Part shown: piece by piece, positions 49,298 through 57,928 of the stretch
Numbering within the stretch: position 1 is the stretch's first letter
How the letters are laid out: every line of letters starts with the position of its first letter
Origin: Brevibacterium limosum
GTDB taxonomy: Bacteria; Actinomycetota; Actinomycetes; Actinomycetales; Brevibacteriaceae
Length of the DNA stretch: 64,000 bases
Reading direction: 5' to 3'
Assembly (NCBI RefSeq): GCF_011617705.1
Contig: NZ_CP050154.1
Span: 3,906,001 to 3,970,000, forward strand
Program-made: the position numbers and the translations under genes
Notes under the pieces: model-generated
What the model was told of the DNA's origin: nothing
The model's input: only the letters and a program-made list of their open reading frames with translations
Database searches by the model: none

Positions 49298-50446
49298 TCA
49301 GGCCCTGTTGCGGCCGATGAGCTGCTTGGCGATGACGTTCATCTGGATCTCGTTCGTGCCCTCGCCGACGATCATCAGCGGGGCATCCCGGTAGTAGCGT
49401 TCGACGTCGTATTCGGTGGAGTATCCGTAACCGCCGTGGACGCGGATGGCGTCGAGGGCCACCTCGGCGGCCATCTCCGAGGCGTAGAGCTTCGCCATTC
49501 CGGCCTCCATGTCCACACGCGCCCCCGAGTCATACGTGCGGGCGGCGTGGAGGACGAGCTGCCGGGCGGCCTCGAGCTTCGTGGCCATCATGGCGAGCTT
49601 GTTGCCCACCGACTGGTGCTTCCAGATCGGCTTGCCCATCGACTCGCGCTCCTGCGAGTACTTCACGGCATCATCGAGGGCGGCCTGAGCGACGCCGAGC
49701 GACCGGGACGCGACCTGGATGCGGCCGATCTCGAGTCCCTTCATCATCTGCTTGAACCCGACACCCTCGGTCTCGCCGAGCAGCTGCGACTGCGGCTGCC
49801 GGAGTCCGTCGAAGGACAGCTCGCAGGTCTCGACGCCCTTGTACCCGAGCTTCGAGAGATCCTGGGAGACGGTGAAGCCCTCCCCCTTCTCGACGAGAAT
49901 GATCGAGATGCCCTTGTGCCGCGGTTCCGCCTCGGGGTCGGTCTTGCACAGCAGCGCGATGAGATCGGACTTCCGGGCGTTCGTGATCCACGTCTTCGAG
50001 CCGTTGATGACGTAGTCATCGCCGTCCTTGACAGCGGTGGTGCGCATGGCCTGCAGGTCGGATCCGCCGCCGGGTTCGGTCAGTGCCATCGTCGCCCGCA
50101 GCTCGCCGGTGGCCATCCGCGGCAGGTACTGATCCTTCTGCGCGTCGGTGCCGTATTCCTGGATGAGCTTCGCTACGACGGTGTGCCCGCCCATGGCACC
50201 TGCCAGCGACATCCACCCGCGGGCGAGCTCCTGGGTGATGAGTGCGTAGGTCTCGGTCGAGACCTTGCCCATCCCCCAGGGTTCGTCGATGGCGAGCCCG
50301 TAGATGCCCATGTCCTTCATCGTCTGGATCCACGCTTCGGGGTATTCGTTGGCGTGCTCGACCTTGTTGACGCTGGGCTTGACCTGTTCGTCGATGAATT
50401 CGGCGACCAGGTCGATCATCATCTGCTCTTCGTTGCTCACTGCCAT
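49298..50446 (-). CDS. acyl-CoA dehydrogenase (paralogue)
   Basis: A 382-residue acyl-CoA dehydrogenase, first gene of the operon. Family blocks are MGIYGLAIDEPWGMGKVSTE, ATMALTEPGGGSDLQAMRTT, YVINGSKTWITNARKSDLIA, and IRVHGGYGYSTEYDVERYYR with APLMIVGEGTNEIQ. The GTNEIQ end holds the expected catalytic Glu region. The ATG at 50446 has GGAGATGG ahead; a frame open to 50521 is not preceded by a site. Two different acyl-CoA dehydrogenases side by side suggest either a heterodimer, as in actinobacterial sterol-ring catabolism, or two successive oxidations. Confidence 0.9.
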   Translation of the reverse strand: MAVSNEEQMMIDLVAEFIDEQVKPSVNKVEHANEYPEAWIQTMKDMGIYGLAIDEPWGMGKVSTETYALITQELARGWMSLAGAMGGHTVVAKLIQEYGTDAQKDQYLPRMATGELRATMALTEPGGGSDLQAMRTTAVKDGDDYVINGSKTWITNARKSDLIALLCKTDPEAEPRHKGISIILVEKGEGFTVSQDLSKLGYKGVETCELSFDGLRQPQSQLLGETEGVGFKQMMKGLEIGRIQVASRSLGVAQAALDDAVKYSQERESMGKPIWKHQSVGNKLAMMATKLEAARQLVLHAARTYDSGARVDMEAGMAKLYASEMAAEVALDAIRVHGGYGYSTEYDVERYYRDAPLMIVGEGTNEIQMNVIAKQLIGRNRA

Positions 50447-50696
50447 GCGGGATCCATCTCCTCGATCATTGAGGGCACCGCCTGCAGACGATGCTCTGAG
50501 TGATCGCCCGGCCCGCATCACCCGCTACCCGCTCAGCCGTGCCGGTCAAGTGCCGAACCGTGGCTGCGCAATGATGCGGTCGATCTCGTCGGCGAGCTCT
50601 CACCATTAGTTAATGAGAGAATAACAATATAGATCAATTATTGCCACAATCCATAACAGTCGAGGATGGTCCGACGAAATCGCCAATCGGTGAGTG

Positions 50697-52004
50697 CTAC
50701 CCCAACATCCCCATCACCGACTCCCGCACCTGCAGGGCGGCGAGGAACCCGAACAGGGCCAGACACACACCCAGCAACACGTTCGACCACTTCGTGTTGC
50801 GCAGCTGCGCCGGCACGGTCGACCGATTGAGGATGACGAGCAGAGCGAGTGCGAGCACCGGCAGGATGAACGCGCTGATCGCCGCGTAGACGAGCACCAA
50901 AGTGACCGGTTTGCCAAGGCTCATGATGACCAACGTCGCGATCGAGAGATAGACCAGTGCCCCGCGGAACTCGACCGACTTCGCCGACATCTCGTGAGCC
51001 GGTTCGTCCTGATGCGGGTAGCGGCGCAGCACGCGCAGGCAGTCGGCAGTGACGTAGGCGATGCCGGAGAACCCGCCGAGCACGCTCGTGTACACCACCG
51101 CGAGGAAGCTGATGAGGAACACAAGGCGCCCGGTCTGACCGATCCGCCCGACGAGGTCATCGGCGATGGCGAACAGGGCGTCATTGTCCGAAATCGTGAA
51201 ACCCTGCCCATAGAGGATGAAGGCGCCGACGGCGCTCATCGCCACTGCGAAGACGAAGACGAGTCCGTAGCTGATGAACAGGTCGAGGCGTACGACCGGC
51301 TTCCAGTCAGGTGTGCGCCAGGCCTTCTCTCGGATCCAGAACGAGTAGGCGAGGATGCCGGTCGCTCCCCCGACCCCGCCGATGAGTGACATCACCGTGA
51401 TGATCGAGGCGTTCGGGAACGTCGGCGCGATCGTCGCCGCGGCCACGTCCTGAGCATCCTGACCCTGGAACACGGAGATCGCCAGCGCCAAGATACCGAA
51501 GAACATGATGAAGCCGAAGCCCATCATCGCCTTCTCGACGATCCCGTACCGGCCGATGCCGACAAGCACCGCGGCGGAGAGAAGCACGACGATCGCGGTC
51601 GGCCAGAACGGCAGGACGGGGAAGATCGCCTGCAGGATCGTCGTTGTCACCGCGATGACCCCGGCTCCGAAGAACAGCCCGACCAGCAGCTCGGCGATGA
51701 GGAAGAGGATCGGGAACGTTCGTCCGCCGAACCGCGTGAGGTGGGAGATCAGGGAGCGGTCCCCGCTCATCTGCAGCCGGGAAACCGCCTCGGAGAGGAC
51801 GAACTTGAGGACAATGCCGACCGTGAACACCCAGATCAGCGCGAGCCCGTACTCGGCGCCGGAGTTCATCGTCGTGATCATGTCCGAGGCCCCGACGCTG
51901 GCCAAGGCCAAGACGATGCCCGGCCCGATGAGCCGCAGCCGTCCGGTCAGTGATTTCGGCGCCGAGGCGGCGTTCTTCGTCTGCGACGTCATATCGGCGG
52001 ACAT
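50697..52004 (-). CDS. Nramp-fold transporter lacking the metal-binding motif
   Basis: A 435-residue membrane protein with about eleven hydrophobic segments and the LeuT/APC-type fold of the Nramp family: LIGPGIVLALASVGASDMIT, then NSGAEYGLALIWV aligns with the first Nramp helix, where metal transporters have DPGN. Here the aligned residues are GASD, and TM6 reads SLIGGVGGATGILAYSFWI without the usual MPH metal Met/His. So divalent metal uptake is doubtful; a different cation or organic solute is likely. ATG 52004 follows GAAGGAG at ~12 bases. It stands after the acyl-CoA dehydrogenase operon start, so may serve that pathway. Confidence 0.8.
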   Translation of the reverse strand: MSADMTSQTKNAASAPKSLTGRLRLIGPGIVLALASVGASDMITTMNSGAEYGLALIWVFTVGIVLKFVLSEAVSRLQMSGDRSLISHLTRFGGRTFPILFLIAELLVGLFFGAGVIAVTTTILQAIFPVLPFWPTAIVVLLSAAVLVGIGRYGIVEKAMMGFGFIMFFGILALAISVFQGQDAQDVAAATIAPTFPNASIITVMSLIGGVGGATGILAYSFWIREKAWRTPDWKPVVRLDLFISYGLVFVFAVAMSAVGAFILYGQGFTISDNDALFAIADDLVGRIGQTGRLVFLISFLAVVYTSVLGGFSGIAYVTADCLRVLRRYPHQDEPAHEMSAKSVEFRGALVYLSIATLVIMSLGKPVTLVLVYAAISAFILPVLALALLVILNRSTVPAQLRNTKWSNVLLGVCLALFGFLAALQVRESVMGMLG

Positions 52005-52218
52005 AGGCGGGTGAGGCTCCTTCACGTGGGTAGGTCGACGACGCCACCGGAATTGTTCACTCGGGGCATCGTTCGCTCAGGAGAGTATGGCCGAGGTCGC
52101 CGCATCTCGGGACGGAAGTCTCAACACCCGGGAAACACCTCTGTTGCAGCGCTGCTCACCAACCGCTCAAGACCCAATCTAGTCGCCGATTCTGAAGCCG
52201 ATCCGCAGTTTTTGAGCG

Positions 52219-52224
52219 TATATT
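52219..52224 (+). promoter_or_regulatory. -10 box of a leaderless promoter for arr
   Basis: TATATT at 52219-52224 ends 7 bases before the ATG at 52232, and the intervening CGACGCC is no ribosome site. The transcription start should coincide with the ATG. Confidence 0.55.
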
Positions 52225-52231
52225 CGACGCC

Positions 52232-52645
52232 ATGACCGAAGCACTCGATGAGGGCCCCTTCTTCCACGGCACCCGTGCCGAACTCGCGCCTGGGGACCTG
52301 CTCACCGCAGGTTACGCGTCGAACTACCGGCCGGAAGTGACGATGAACCACATCTACTTCACAGCCCTGCCCGATGGGGCAGGACTAGCCGCCGAGGTGG
52401 CCGCCCTGAACTCCGGATCACCGCACGTCTACGAGGTCGAGCCCCTCGGCGAGTTCGTCGACGACCCGAACGTCACGGACAAGAAATTCCCGGGCAACCC
52501 CACCCGTTCCTACCGCAGCGCCGAACCGCTGCGCATCGTCCGTGAGGTCGCCGAATGGAAGCGACTGAGTCCGCAGGAACTGCAGATGTGGGGCGAGCGC
52601 CTCGCCGCCATCCGCGAGGACGATGACAAGGAGATCATCAACTGA
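52232..52645 (+). CDS. arr: NAD(+)--rifampin ADP-ribosyltransferase
   Basis: A 137-residue Arr enzyme that inactivates rifamycins by ADP-ribosylating the C23 hydroxyl. The whole conserved core is visible: GPFFHGTRAELAPGDLLTAG, YASNYRPEVTMNHIYFTALP, DGAGLAAEVAA, and GNPTRSYRSAEPLRIV, including the His of FFHGT, the Tyr/Asn of SNYRP and the catalytic Asp of ALPDGAG. Length is exactly that of the family. It is GC-rich, lacks any mobile element nearby and appears chromosomally resident, as in many actinomycetes. Transcribed from its own leaderless promoter, convergent with the AhpD-like gene. Confidence 0.93.
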   Translation: MTEALDEGPFFHGTRAELAPGDLLTAGYASNYRPEVTMNHIYFTALPDGAGLAAEVAALNSGSPHVYEVEPLGEFVDDPNVTDKKFPGNPTRSYRSAEPLRIVREVAEWKRLSPQELQMWGERLAAIREDDDKEIIN

Positions 52646-52667
52646 GACCCTCTCGGGCTGGGAGGAA

Positions 52668-53150
52668 TCAGTCCTGCTTGGCTCCGAACACGGGATGGTC
52701 GCTGGCGATCGAGATGCGGTTGAACGCGTTGATGAGGATGGTCGACCATTCGATCGCCGAGATCTGCTCCGTCGTCAGGTGCTGAGCCACCTCGGCGGCG
52801 ATCGCGTCGCGATCCTCCGTCTTGTCCAACACGGTCAGGGACTCGGCCAAGGTGAGTGCGGCGAACTCCTGATCAGTGAAGATCTCGGCCTCATGCCAGC
52901 TCGGCAGCACGTCGAGCTTGAGCTGCGAGACCCCGGCCTTCCTGGCGGCCGGAGCATGGATGCTCAGGCAGGTGCGGCAGCCGTTGATCTGTGAGACCCG
53001 TGTGTTGACGAGCTCGATGAGCCCGTCATCGAGGCCTGCGGCACGTGAGGCCTTCCGCGAACTCGCGGCCGCTTGGGCCAGAGCCTTGTAGTTCTCGGGG
53101 TGGATCTTGTCGATGAATGGTCGGCTTGCGTTGCTCATTCCCTCACTCAC
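52668..53150 (-). CDS. carboxymuconolactone decarboxylase / AhpD-like protein
   Basis: A 160-residue helical protein of the AhpD-like family. The redox or proton-relay motif NGCRTCLSIH (C-x2-C-x3-H) is intact, as in peroxidase-linked AhpD proteins, preceded by DDGLIELVNTRVSQI. Expected to be a thiol peroxidase-like antioxidant enzyme. The GTG at 53150 overlaps the stop of the upstream GNAT gene by four bases (GTGA), so both are translated together; an ATG at 53138 is an alternative. Confidence 0.88.
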   Translation of the reverse strand: MSEGMSNASRPFIDKIHPENYKALAQAAASSRKASRAAGLDDGLIELVNTRVSQINGCRTCLSIHAPAARKAGVSQLKLDVLPSWHEAEIFTDQEFAALTLAESLTVLDKTEDRDAIAAEVAQHLTTEQISAIEWSTILINAFNRISIASDHPVFGAKQD

Positions 53151-53521
53151 GCCTGTCGTTTGACGATGTCGATGTCGGCACCGGTCGCGTTGCGGAACTT
53201 CCCGCCCTGCGCGGCATAGTCATCGCCGGTCTCCTTCAGCTTCTTGACGAAGAGCGGGCAGACAGGAACGACGGTGATCTCGCGCTCAAGCGAGTCCTCG
53301 AGCGCCTCGGCGACGAGGATCTTCGAGAGTCCGCGACCGCCGAACTCCTCATCGACGACCGTGTGATGGAAGATGCGTTCGGTCTCGGCGTCGGGGCCGG
53401 GCAGGAAATAGGCGTGTCCGGCGACGGTCCCGTCGGCCACGGTGATCTGGTAGGACTGTGTCGATTCGCTGAGGTCGACGGCCACTTCGGCGCCGGTTTT
53501 GTCCTGGAATGTCTTCGCCAT
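53147..53521 (-). CDS. GNAT-like N-acetyltransferase (YjdJ type)
   Basis: A 124-residue compact acetyltransferase-fold protein. HAYFLPGPDAETERIFHHTV, VVDEEFGGRGLSKILVAEAL contains the acetyl-CoA loop (GGRGLSKIL), and VVPVCPLFVKKLKE is the typical closing motif of the short GCN5-related group. Substrate unknown. ATG 53521 has AAGGAG at 10 bases; a GTG two codons earlier is too close. Operon with the AhpD-like gene. Confidence 0.87.
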   Translation of the reverse strand: MAKTFQDKTGAEVAVDLSESTQSYQITVADGTVAGHAYFLPGPDAETERIFHHTVVDEEFGGRGLSKILVAEALEDSLEREITVVPVCPLFVKKLKETGDDYAAQGGKFRNATGADIDIVKRQA

Positions 53522-53601
53522 GTTCACAGACTCCTTCGGTAAGGACCGGTTGCCCGGTCATCGAGTACGACAGATCTCGGTGCGGGCTTATTCCCCGGTG
53601 A

Positions 53602-54657
53602 TCATTCCTCGGGTCCGCCTTGGACCCGCGGCGGCGGATTCTTCCGCGCTTTGATGGTCACGTCGGGCAGCCTCGGTGCGGGGAGCCTGTCCATGCCATC
53701 GGCATTGCGTCCGGGACCGCCTTTGCCGACGTAGCTGTCGACGGCACCGAACCGGTCCCCTTCGGCCTGCCATTCCTCCCGGTAGGCCGCGATCTCCTCG
53801 TGGGTGCGCCCGACGAAATTCCACCACATGACGATCTCCTCGGGGAAGGGTTCCCCGCCGAGGAGGATGAGCCGGGCGGGTTCGTCACCGCGGTTGGCGA
53901 TGCGCAGCTCGTCGACCCCGACCCCGGTGTAGCCGATCGCCGCGACCGGCAGGTCGACGTTCTCCAAGGTGATGTCGCCGGAGTCGACGAGGAGGCCGTG
54001 CTCGAAGCGCGGATCGGCGGGCAGGTCGATGCTCGCACCCGGATCGAGGCGGATCTCGGCACCGAGCAGCGGCGAATGCGTCTGCACCGGTGAGGCCGTT
54101 CCCCACAGCTGCCCGAGGAAGACGAGCAGCTGCCCGCCGTCGAAGGCCACAGGCGTGGGTTCATAGTGCTCGAATTCGCGTTCGGGCAGGTGGCGGGAGG
54201 CCTCGGGCAGGGCCAGCCACAGCTGCACACCGTGGAGGTTCGTCGTGTCCTCGGTCGAGACCTCGGAGTGGCAGATGCCGGCGCCGGCCGTCATGAGGTT
54301 GACCTCGCCGGGCAGGACGAGGCCGGCATTGCCGCCGGAATCGATGTGCTGGATGGCGCCGTCGAAGAGCCAGCTCACGGTCTGCAGACCGGTGTGCGGG
54401 TGAGGTGCGACATCCATGCCGCCGGTGGCCGAGACATCGGCAGGGCCGTAGTGGTCGACGAAGCACCACGGTCCGATGAGCGAGCGCTGCCGCTGCGGCA
54501 GAGTCCGCCGCACGGTCATCGCGCGCGGTCCGCCCAGAGGCACTTCGCGGGAGGTGATGATCTCGACGGCGGAACGCCCCTGCTGGTCACAGTTGGGACC
54601 GGGAAGTCCGCCGGCAGTGCAGACGACTTGTACGGGGCGGGTCTCAACGTTGCTCAT
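53602..54657 (-). CDS. pirin family protein
   Basis: A 351-residue bicupin of the pirin family. The N-terminal cupin has WCFVDHYGPADVSATGGMDV, then APHPHTGLQTVSWLFDGAIQ and HIDSGG, supplying the usual three His and a Glu-region metal site; ITAGAGICHSEVS-like and LHGVQLWLALPEASR follow. Pirins are iron proteins, some with quercetinase activity, others acting in regulation. ATG 54657 is preceded by GAGGGCTACGATGTGGCC, with only a modest site; a frame open to 54819 extends into the neighbouring coding region. Stand-alone; role uncertain. Confidence 0.88.
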   Translation of the reverse strand: MSNVETRPVQVVCTAGGLPGPNCDQQGRSAVEIITSREVPLGGPRAMTVRRTLPQRQRSLIGPWCFVDHYGPADVSATGGMDVAPHPHTGLQTVSWLFDGAIQHIDSGGNAGLVLPGEVNLMTAGAGICHSEVSTEDTTNLHGVQLWLALPEASRHLPEREFEHYEPTPVAFDGGQLLVFLGQLWGTASPVQTHSPLLGAEIRLDPGASIDLPADPRFEHGLLVDSGDITLENVDLPVAAIGYTGVGVDELRIANRGDEPARLILLGGEPFPEEIVMWWNFVGRTHEEIAAYREEWQAEGDRFGAVDSYVGKGGPGRNADGMDRLPAPRLPDVTIKARKNPPPRVQGGPEE

Positions 54658-54749
54658 GGCCACATCGTAGCCCTCTTCGCAGTGCCCGGGGCGAGGTCTC
54701 GTCAGGCAGGATGAGGGCTCATGGCCTGTCTGGCAGAATTCGGCCGCAC

Positions 54750-55208
54750 TCAGCCGGCCGGCCTGACCTTGCTCACGAGGTCGAAGATCTCTTCCGCCTC
54801 GGCGTCGGTGACTCCGCAAAAGCCGGTGAAGATGATTTCGGCGTTCGTCTTCGCCGCCGCGTCACGCAGCTCCTCCCCCGCCGCGGTGAGGCCGACAAGA
54901 ACTCCGCGATTGTCCTCGGGGTCCGGCGCCTGGGTGAGCAGGCCCCGATCCTCGAGCTTGCGCAGCAGGCGGCTGAGCGCGCTGCGACTGAGCACCATGC
55001 TGCGCAGCAGATCACGGTGCCGGATCATCTCTCCGGGGAGGCAATTGATGAGCGCGTCGAATTCGTTGAGCGTAAGGTCGTGCCGCTCACGAAAGCCCAG
55101 CTCGAACTGCCGCATGAAGTCCTGATGCTTCTCCATCATCAGGCGCCAGGCCGCGATCTTGATCGGACCGTTCTTCCTGATCATGCTGCTTACGGGAGTC
55201 GTCTCTTC
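54750..55208 (-). CDS. MarR family regulator
   Basis: A 152-residue winged-HTH regulator. LTLNEFDALINCLPGEMIRH, then RDLLRSMVLSRSALSRLLRK and LEDRGLLTQAPDPEDNRGVL, the DxR wing, are canonical MarR features. It probably represses a neighbouring gene until a small phenolic or oxidant binds; the pirin gene downstream and the MMPL exporter upstream are both candidates. The start is uncertain (55208, 55223 or 55277); 55208 has GGACAGG ahead. Confidence 0.87.
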   Translation of the reverse strand, partial: EETTPVSSMIRKNGPIKIAAWRLMMEKHQDFMRQFELGFRERHDLTLNEFDALINCLPGEMIRHRDLLRSMVLSRSALSRLLRKLEDRGLLTQAPDPEDNRGVLVGLTAAGEELRDAAAKTNAEIIFTGFCGVTDAEAEEIFDLVSKVRPAG

Positions 55209-55503
55209 CATCTGCCTGTCCATCCGCACGCGATGCGATTTCCGGTGTGTCGCCGGACATATTTGTTGCGCCGTCAACAGAATCGTAGTTCAATGGCATT
55301 CCTGGCCCCATATCGTGGGGTCGTATCGACGATCCCCTCGTCGAAGTACCGGAGTATCCCCTACGTACCCCCGGCAGTCACGGATGGACACGGTCGCCCC
55401 ACGGCCCCTCATCCCGGGGCCGGGGGTATCGTATTGCCGACTCTCCCCCGCTCCCCGACCACCGGCTGAGGTGCCGGGTGCTCCGTCTTCGGTTCGCGAA
55501 CGC

Positions 55504-57777
55504 TCAGTCGCGTGGAATCCTCTTCCGCCATGGCCACCACACGGCCCGCCCGACGTCGTGGACCAACGCCGGCACCACGAGCGAGCGCACGAGGATCGCG
55601 TCGAGCAGCACGCCGAAGGTGACGATGAAGGCGAGCTGGAAGAGGAACATGATCGGAATGACCGCCAACGCCGCGAAGGTCGCCGCGAGCACGACGCCCG
55701 CCGAGGTGATCACCCCGCCCGTGGCCACGAGCCCCTTGAGCACGCCGGCCCGAGTCCCCAGGTGAAGGGACTCCTCCCGCACCCGCGACATGAGGAAGAT
55801 GTTGTAGTCGATGCCCAGCGCCACGAGGAAGACGAAGGCGTAGAGCGGCACCGACGGGTCGGCACCGTCGAAGCCGATGACGTGGTTGAACACGAGCGCC
55901 GAGACCCCGAGTGCCGTGCCGAAGGACAGCACGGTCAGGGCCACGAGCAGCAGCGGGGCCAGTAGCGACCGCAAGAGCAGGACGAGGATGACCGTGATGA
56001 CGAGGAGGATGAGCGGGATCGCCAAGGTCCGGTCCGCCTCGGCGGTGGTGTTCGTGTCGAGATCGACCGCGGTCTCTCCGCCGACGAGCGCGTCGGCGTC
56101 GAGTGGGTGGACGGCGTCTCGGATGTCGGTGACGGTCTCCTCGGCGGCCAGGGAATCCGCGGCGTCGGACAGGGTGACTTCGAGCAGCACCTGACCGTCG
56201 ACCGTCGTGGGAGTCGGAGTCGAGGGCGAGTCCCCCATCGGTGGGCCCTGCGACGGCGCGGCTTCGATCTCGCCGTCGGCAGTCACGGTCGCCGTTCCGC
56301 TCGGGGAGTCCTCGGTCGTGACCGCCATCGACTCGACACCGCCGAGGCGCCCGATCGCCTGCGCGGCATCGTCGAGTTCGTTCTCGCCGACGACGACCTG
56401 GGTCGGTGAGCCCGACCCGCCGGGGAAGTGTGCGGACAGGACGTCCTGACCGTCGCGGGCCTCGGACTCGCCGAGGACGAATTCGGACTGGGCGACGCCG
56501 GAGGCCTTGAACTGGGGTGCGGCCAGCAGCGGCAGGGCGAGGATGATGACGAGCCCGATCCAGATCATCCGCGGGCGCTTTGCGACGAACCCGGCGATGC
56601 GGGCCCACACGCCCGCCCGTTCGGCCACCGCCGAGGCGGGGCGGGATTTCGGCTGGAAGGGCCAGAACACGGCACGACCGATGACCATGAGGGCCGCCGG
56701 GAGGAAGGTCAGGGCGGCGAGGATCGCCATGACGATGCCGATCGCCGCGACCGGTCCGAGAGCACGCGTCGACGCGAGGTCGGTGAGCAGGAGGACGAGG
56801 AGACTGGCGATGACGGTGCCGCCGGAGGCGAGGATCGGCTCGAGCACGCCCTTGAGTGCGCTCAGTCCCGCCCGCACGCGATCGGGTTGGTGGAGCAGGG
56901 CGTCGCGGAAGCGGGCGACGACGAGGAGGGAGTAGTCGGTGGTGGCGCCGACGACCAGGATGAAGAGGATGCCCTGGACCTGACCGTTGACGAGGAGGAT
57001 CTGCGCATCGGCGAGGTGCCAGACGACGAAGATCGATGCCGCGAGCGCCGCCACCGAGGTGAAGAGGACGATGATCGGCAGCAGCGGGGAACGGTAGACG
57101 ATGACGAGGATGACGAAGACCGCGATGAGGGCGACGAGCAGCAGGATCCCGTCGATGCCGGCGAAGGCCTCGCTGAGGTCGGCGGCGAAGCCGGCGGGAC
57201 CGGTGACGTGAACGGTCACAGCCGTCCCGCTGTCATCGGTGCTGCTCGGGAAGGCATCGGCGATGGCGGTGCGGATGCTCTCGACATCCTCGGCGGTGGC
57301 ATCCGAGGACACGGGCAGAATGAGCTCCAGGGCCCGACCGTCCTCGGAGGGGATGGTCGGTGAGGCGTCTGCGGCGAGGACGCCGTCGTCGTCGAGCGAG
57401 GCTGCGAGGTCCTTCAGCGTCTGCGCGTCGTCGTCGGTGATTCCATCGGAGTTCTCGAGCACGACGATCGCGGGCACGGCGTCGTCATCGCTGAACCGGT
57501 CGATGGCCTCCTGGGCGCGAGTCGATTCCGCCGATTCCGGCAGGAAGCTCGAGCGGTCGTTCGTGGCGACATCGGAGATCTTGCCGAAGTAGGGGCCGCC
57601 GACTCCGGCGATGCCGACCCAGGCGACGAGGAGGACTGCGAAGAGGGCGAGAAGCGCCTTCCGACCGCGGACGGGGGCTCCGGCACCGCTGCCGGCCTCG
57701 TCGGCTGAGCGTTCCGCGTCCCGATCGTCGTCGGGGTGAGAGGGCTGCGGGGTGCGGGTCAGCAGGAAGTGCGGCAT
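55504..57777 (-). CDS. MMPL family RND transporter
   Basis: A 757-residue inner-membrane protein with twelve predicted membrane segments and two large extracytoplasmic loops, in the MMPL branch of RND transporters (lipid or drug exporters of actinobacteria). The repeat is clear: TM4 regions VVGATTDYSLLVVARFRDAL and FLVALGIDYNIFLMSRVREE carry the proton-relay Asp-Tyr pairs in both halves. N-terminal residues 1-38 are a charged cytoplasmic tail. The second periplasmic loop includes a Pro/Ser/Thr-rich segment. Adjacent to a MarR regulator in the same orientation. Substrate unknown; length is short compared with mycobacterial MmpL proteins. Confidence 0.9.
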   Translation of the reverse strand: MPHFLLTRTPQPSHPDDDRDAERSADEAGSGAGAPVRGRKALLALFAVLLVAWVGIAGVGGPYFGKISDVATNDRSSFLPESAESTRAQEAIDRFSDDDAVPAIVVLENSDGITDDDAQTLKDLAASLDDDGVLAADASPTIPSEDGRALELILPVSSDATAEDVESIRTAIADAFPSSTDDSGTAVTVHVTGPAGFAADLSEAFAGIDGILLLVALIAVFVILVIVYRSPLLPIIVLFTSVAALAASIFVVWHLADAQILLVNGQVQGILFILVVGATTDYSLLVVARFRDALLHQPDRVRAGLSALKGVLEPILASGGTVIASLLVLLLTDLASTRALGPVAAIGIVMAILAALTFLPAALMVIGRAVFWPFQPKSRPASAVAERAGVWARIAGFVAKRPRMIWIGLVIILALPLLAAPQFKASGVAQSEFVLGESEARDGQDVLSAHFPGGSGSPTQVVVGENELDDAAQAIGRLGGVESMAVTTEDSPSGTATVTADGEIEAAPSQGPPMGDSPSTPTPTTVDGQVLLEVTLSDAADSLAAEETVTDIRDAVHPLDADALVGGETAVDLDTNTTAEADRTLAIPLILLVITVILVLLLRSLLAPLLLVALTVLSFGTALGVSALVFNHVIGFDGADPSVPLYAFVFLVALGIDYNIFLMSRVREESLHLGTRAGVLKGLVATGGVITSAGVVLAATFAALAVIPIMFLFQLAFIVTFGVLLDAILVRSLVVPALVHDVGRAVWWPWRKRIPRD

Positions 57778-57928
57778 GACCTCAGCCTACGCGGAAGGTC
57801 GGCTCACCGGCGCCGGCGCAGCGAGGCGGAAGCGATACTCGAATACGAGTCGCGCGAGTTGACTGCTGCGATCAGTCGGCCGACAGTGAGAGCGGAGAGT
57901 GTTCCGCAGAGCGAGGAAGGTCAGCAGC

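Noticed and set aside
50697..52004. Mn/Fe uptake protein MntH
   Set aside because: The DPGN and MPH metal ligands are missing, so the usual annotation would overstate what the sequence supports.
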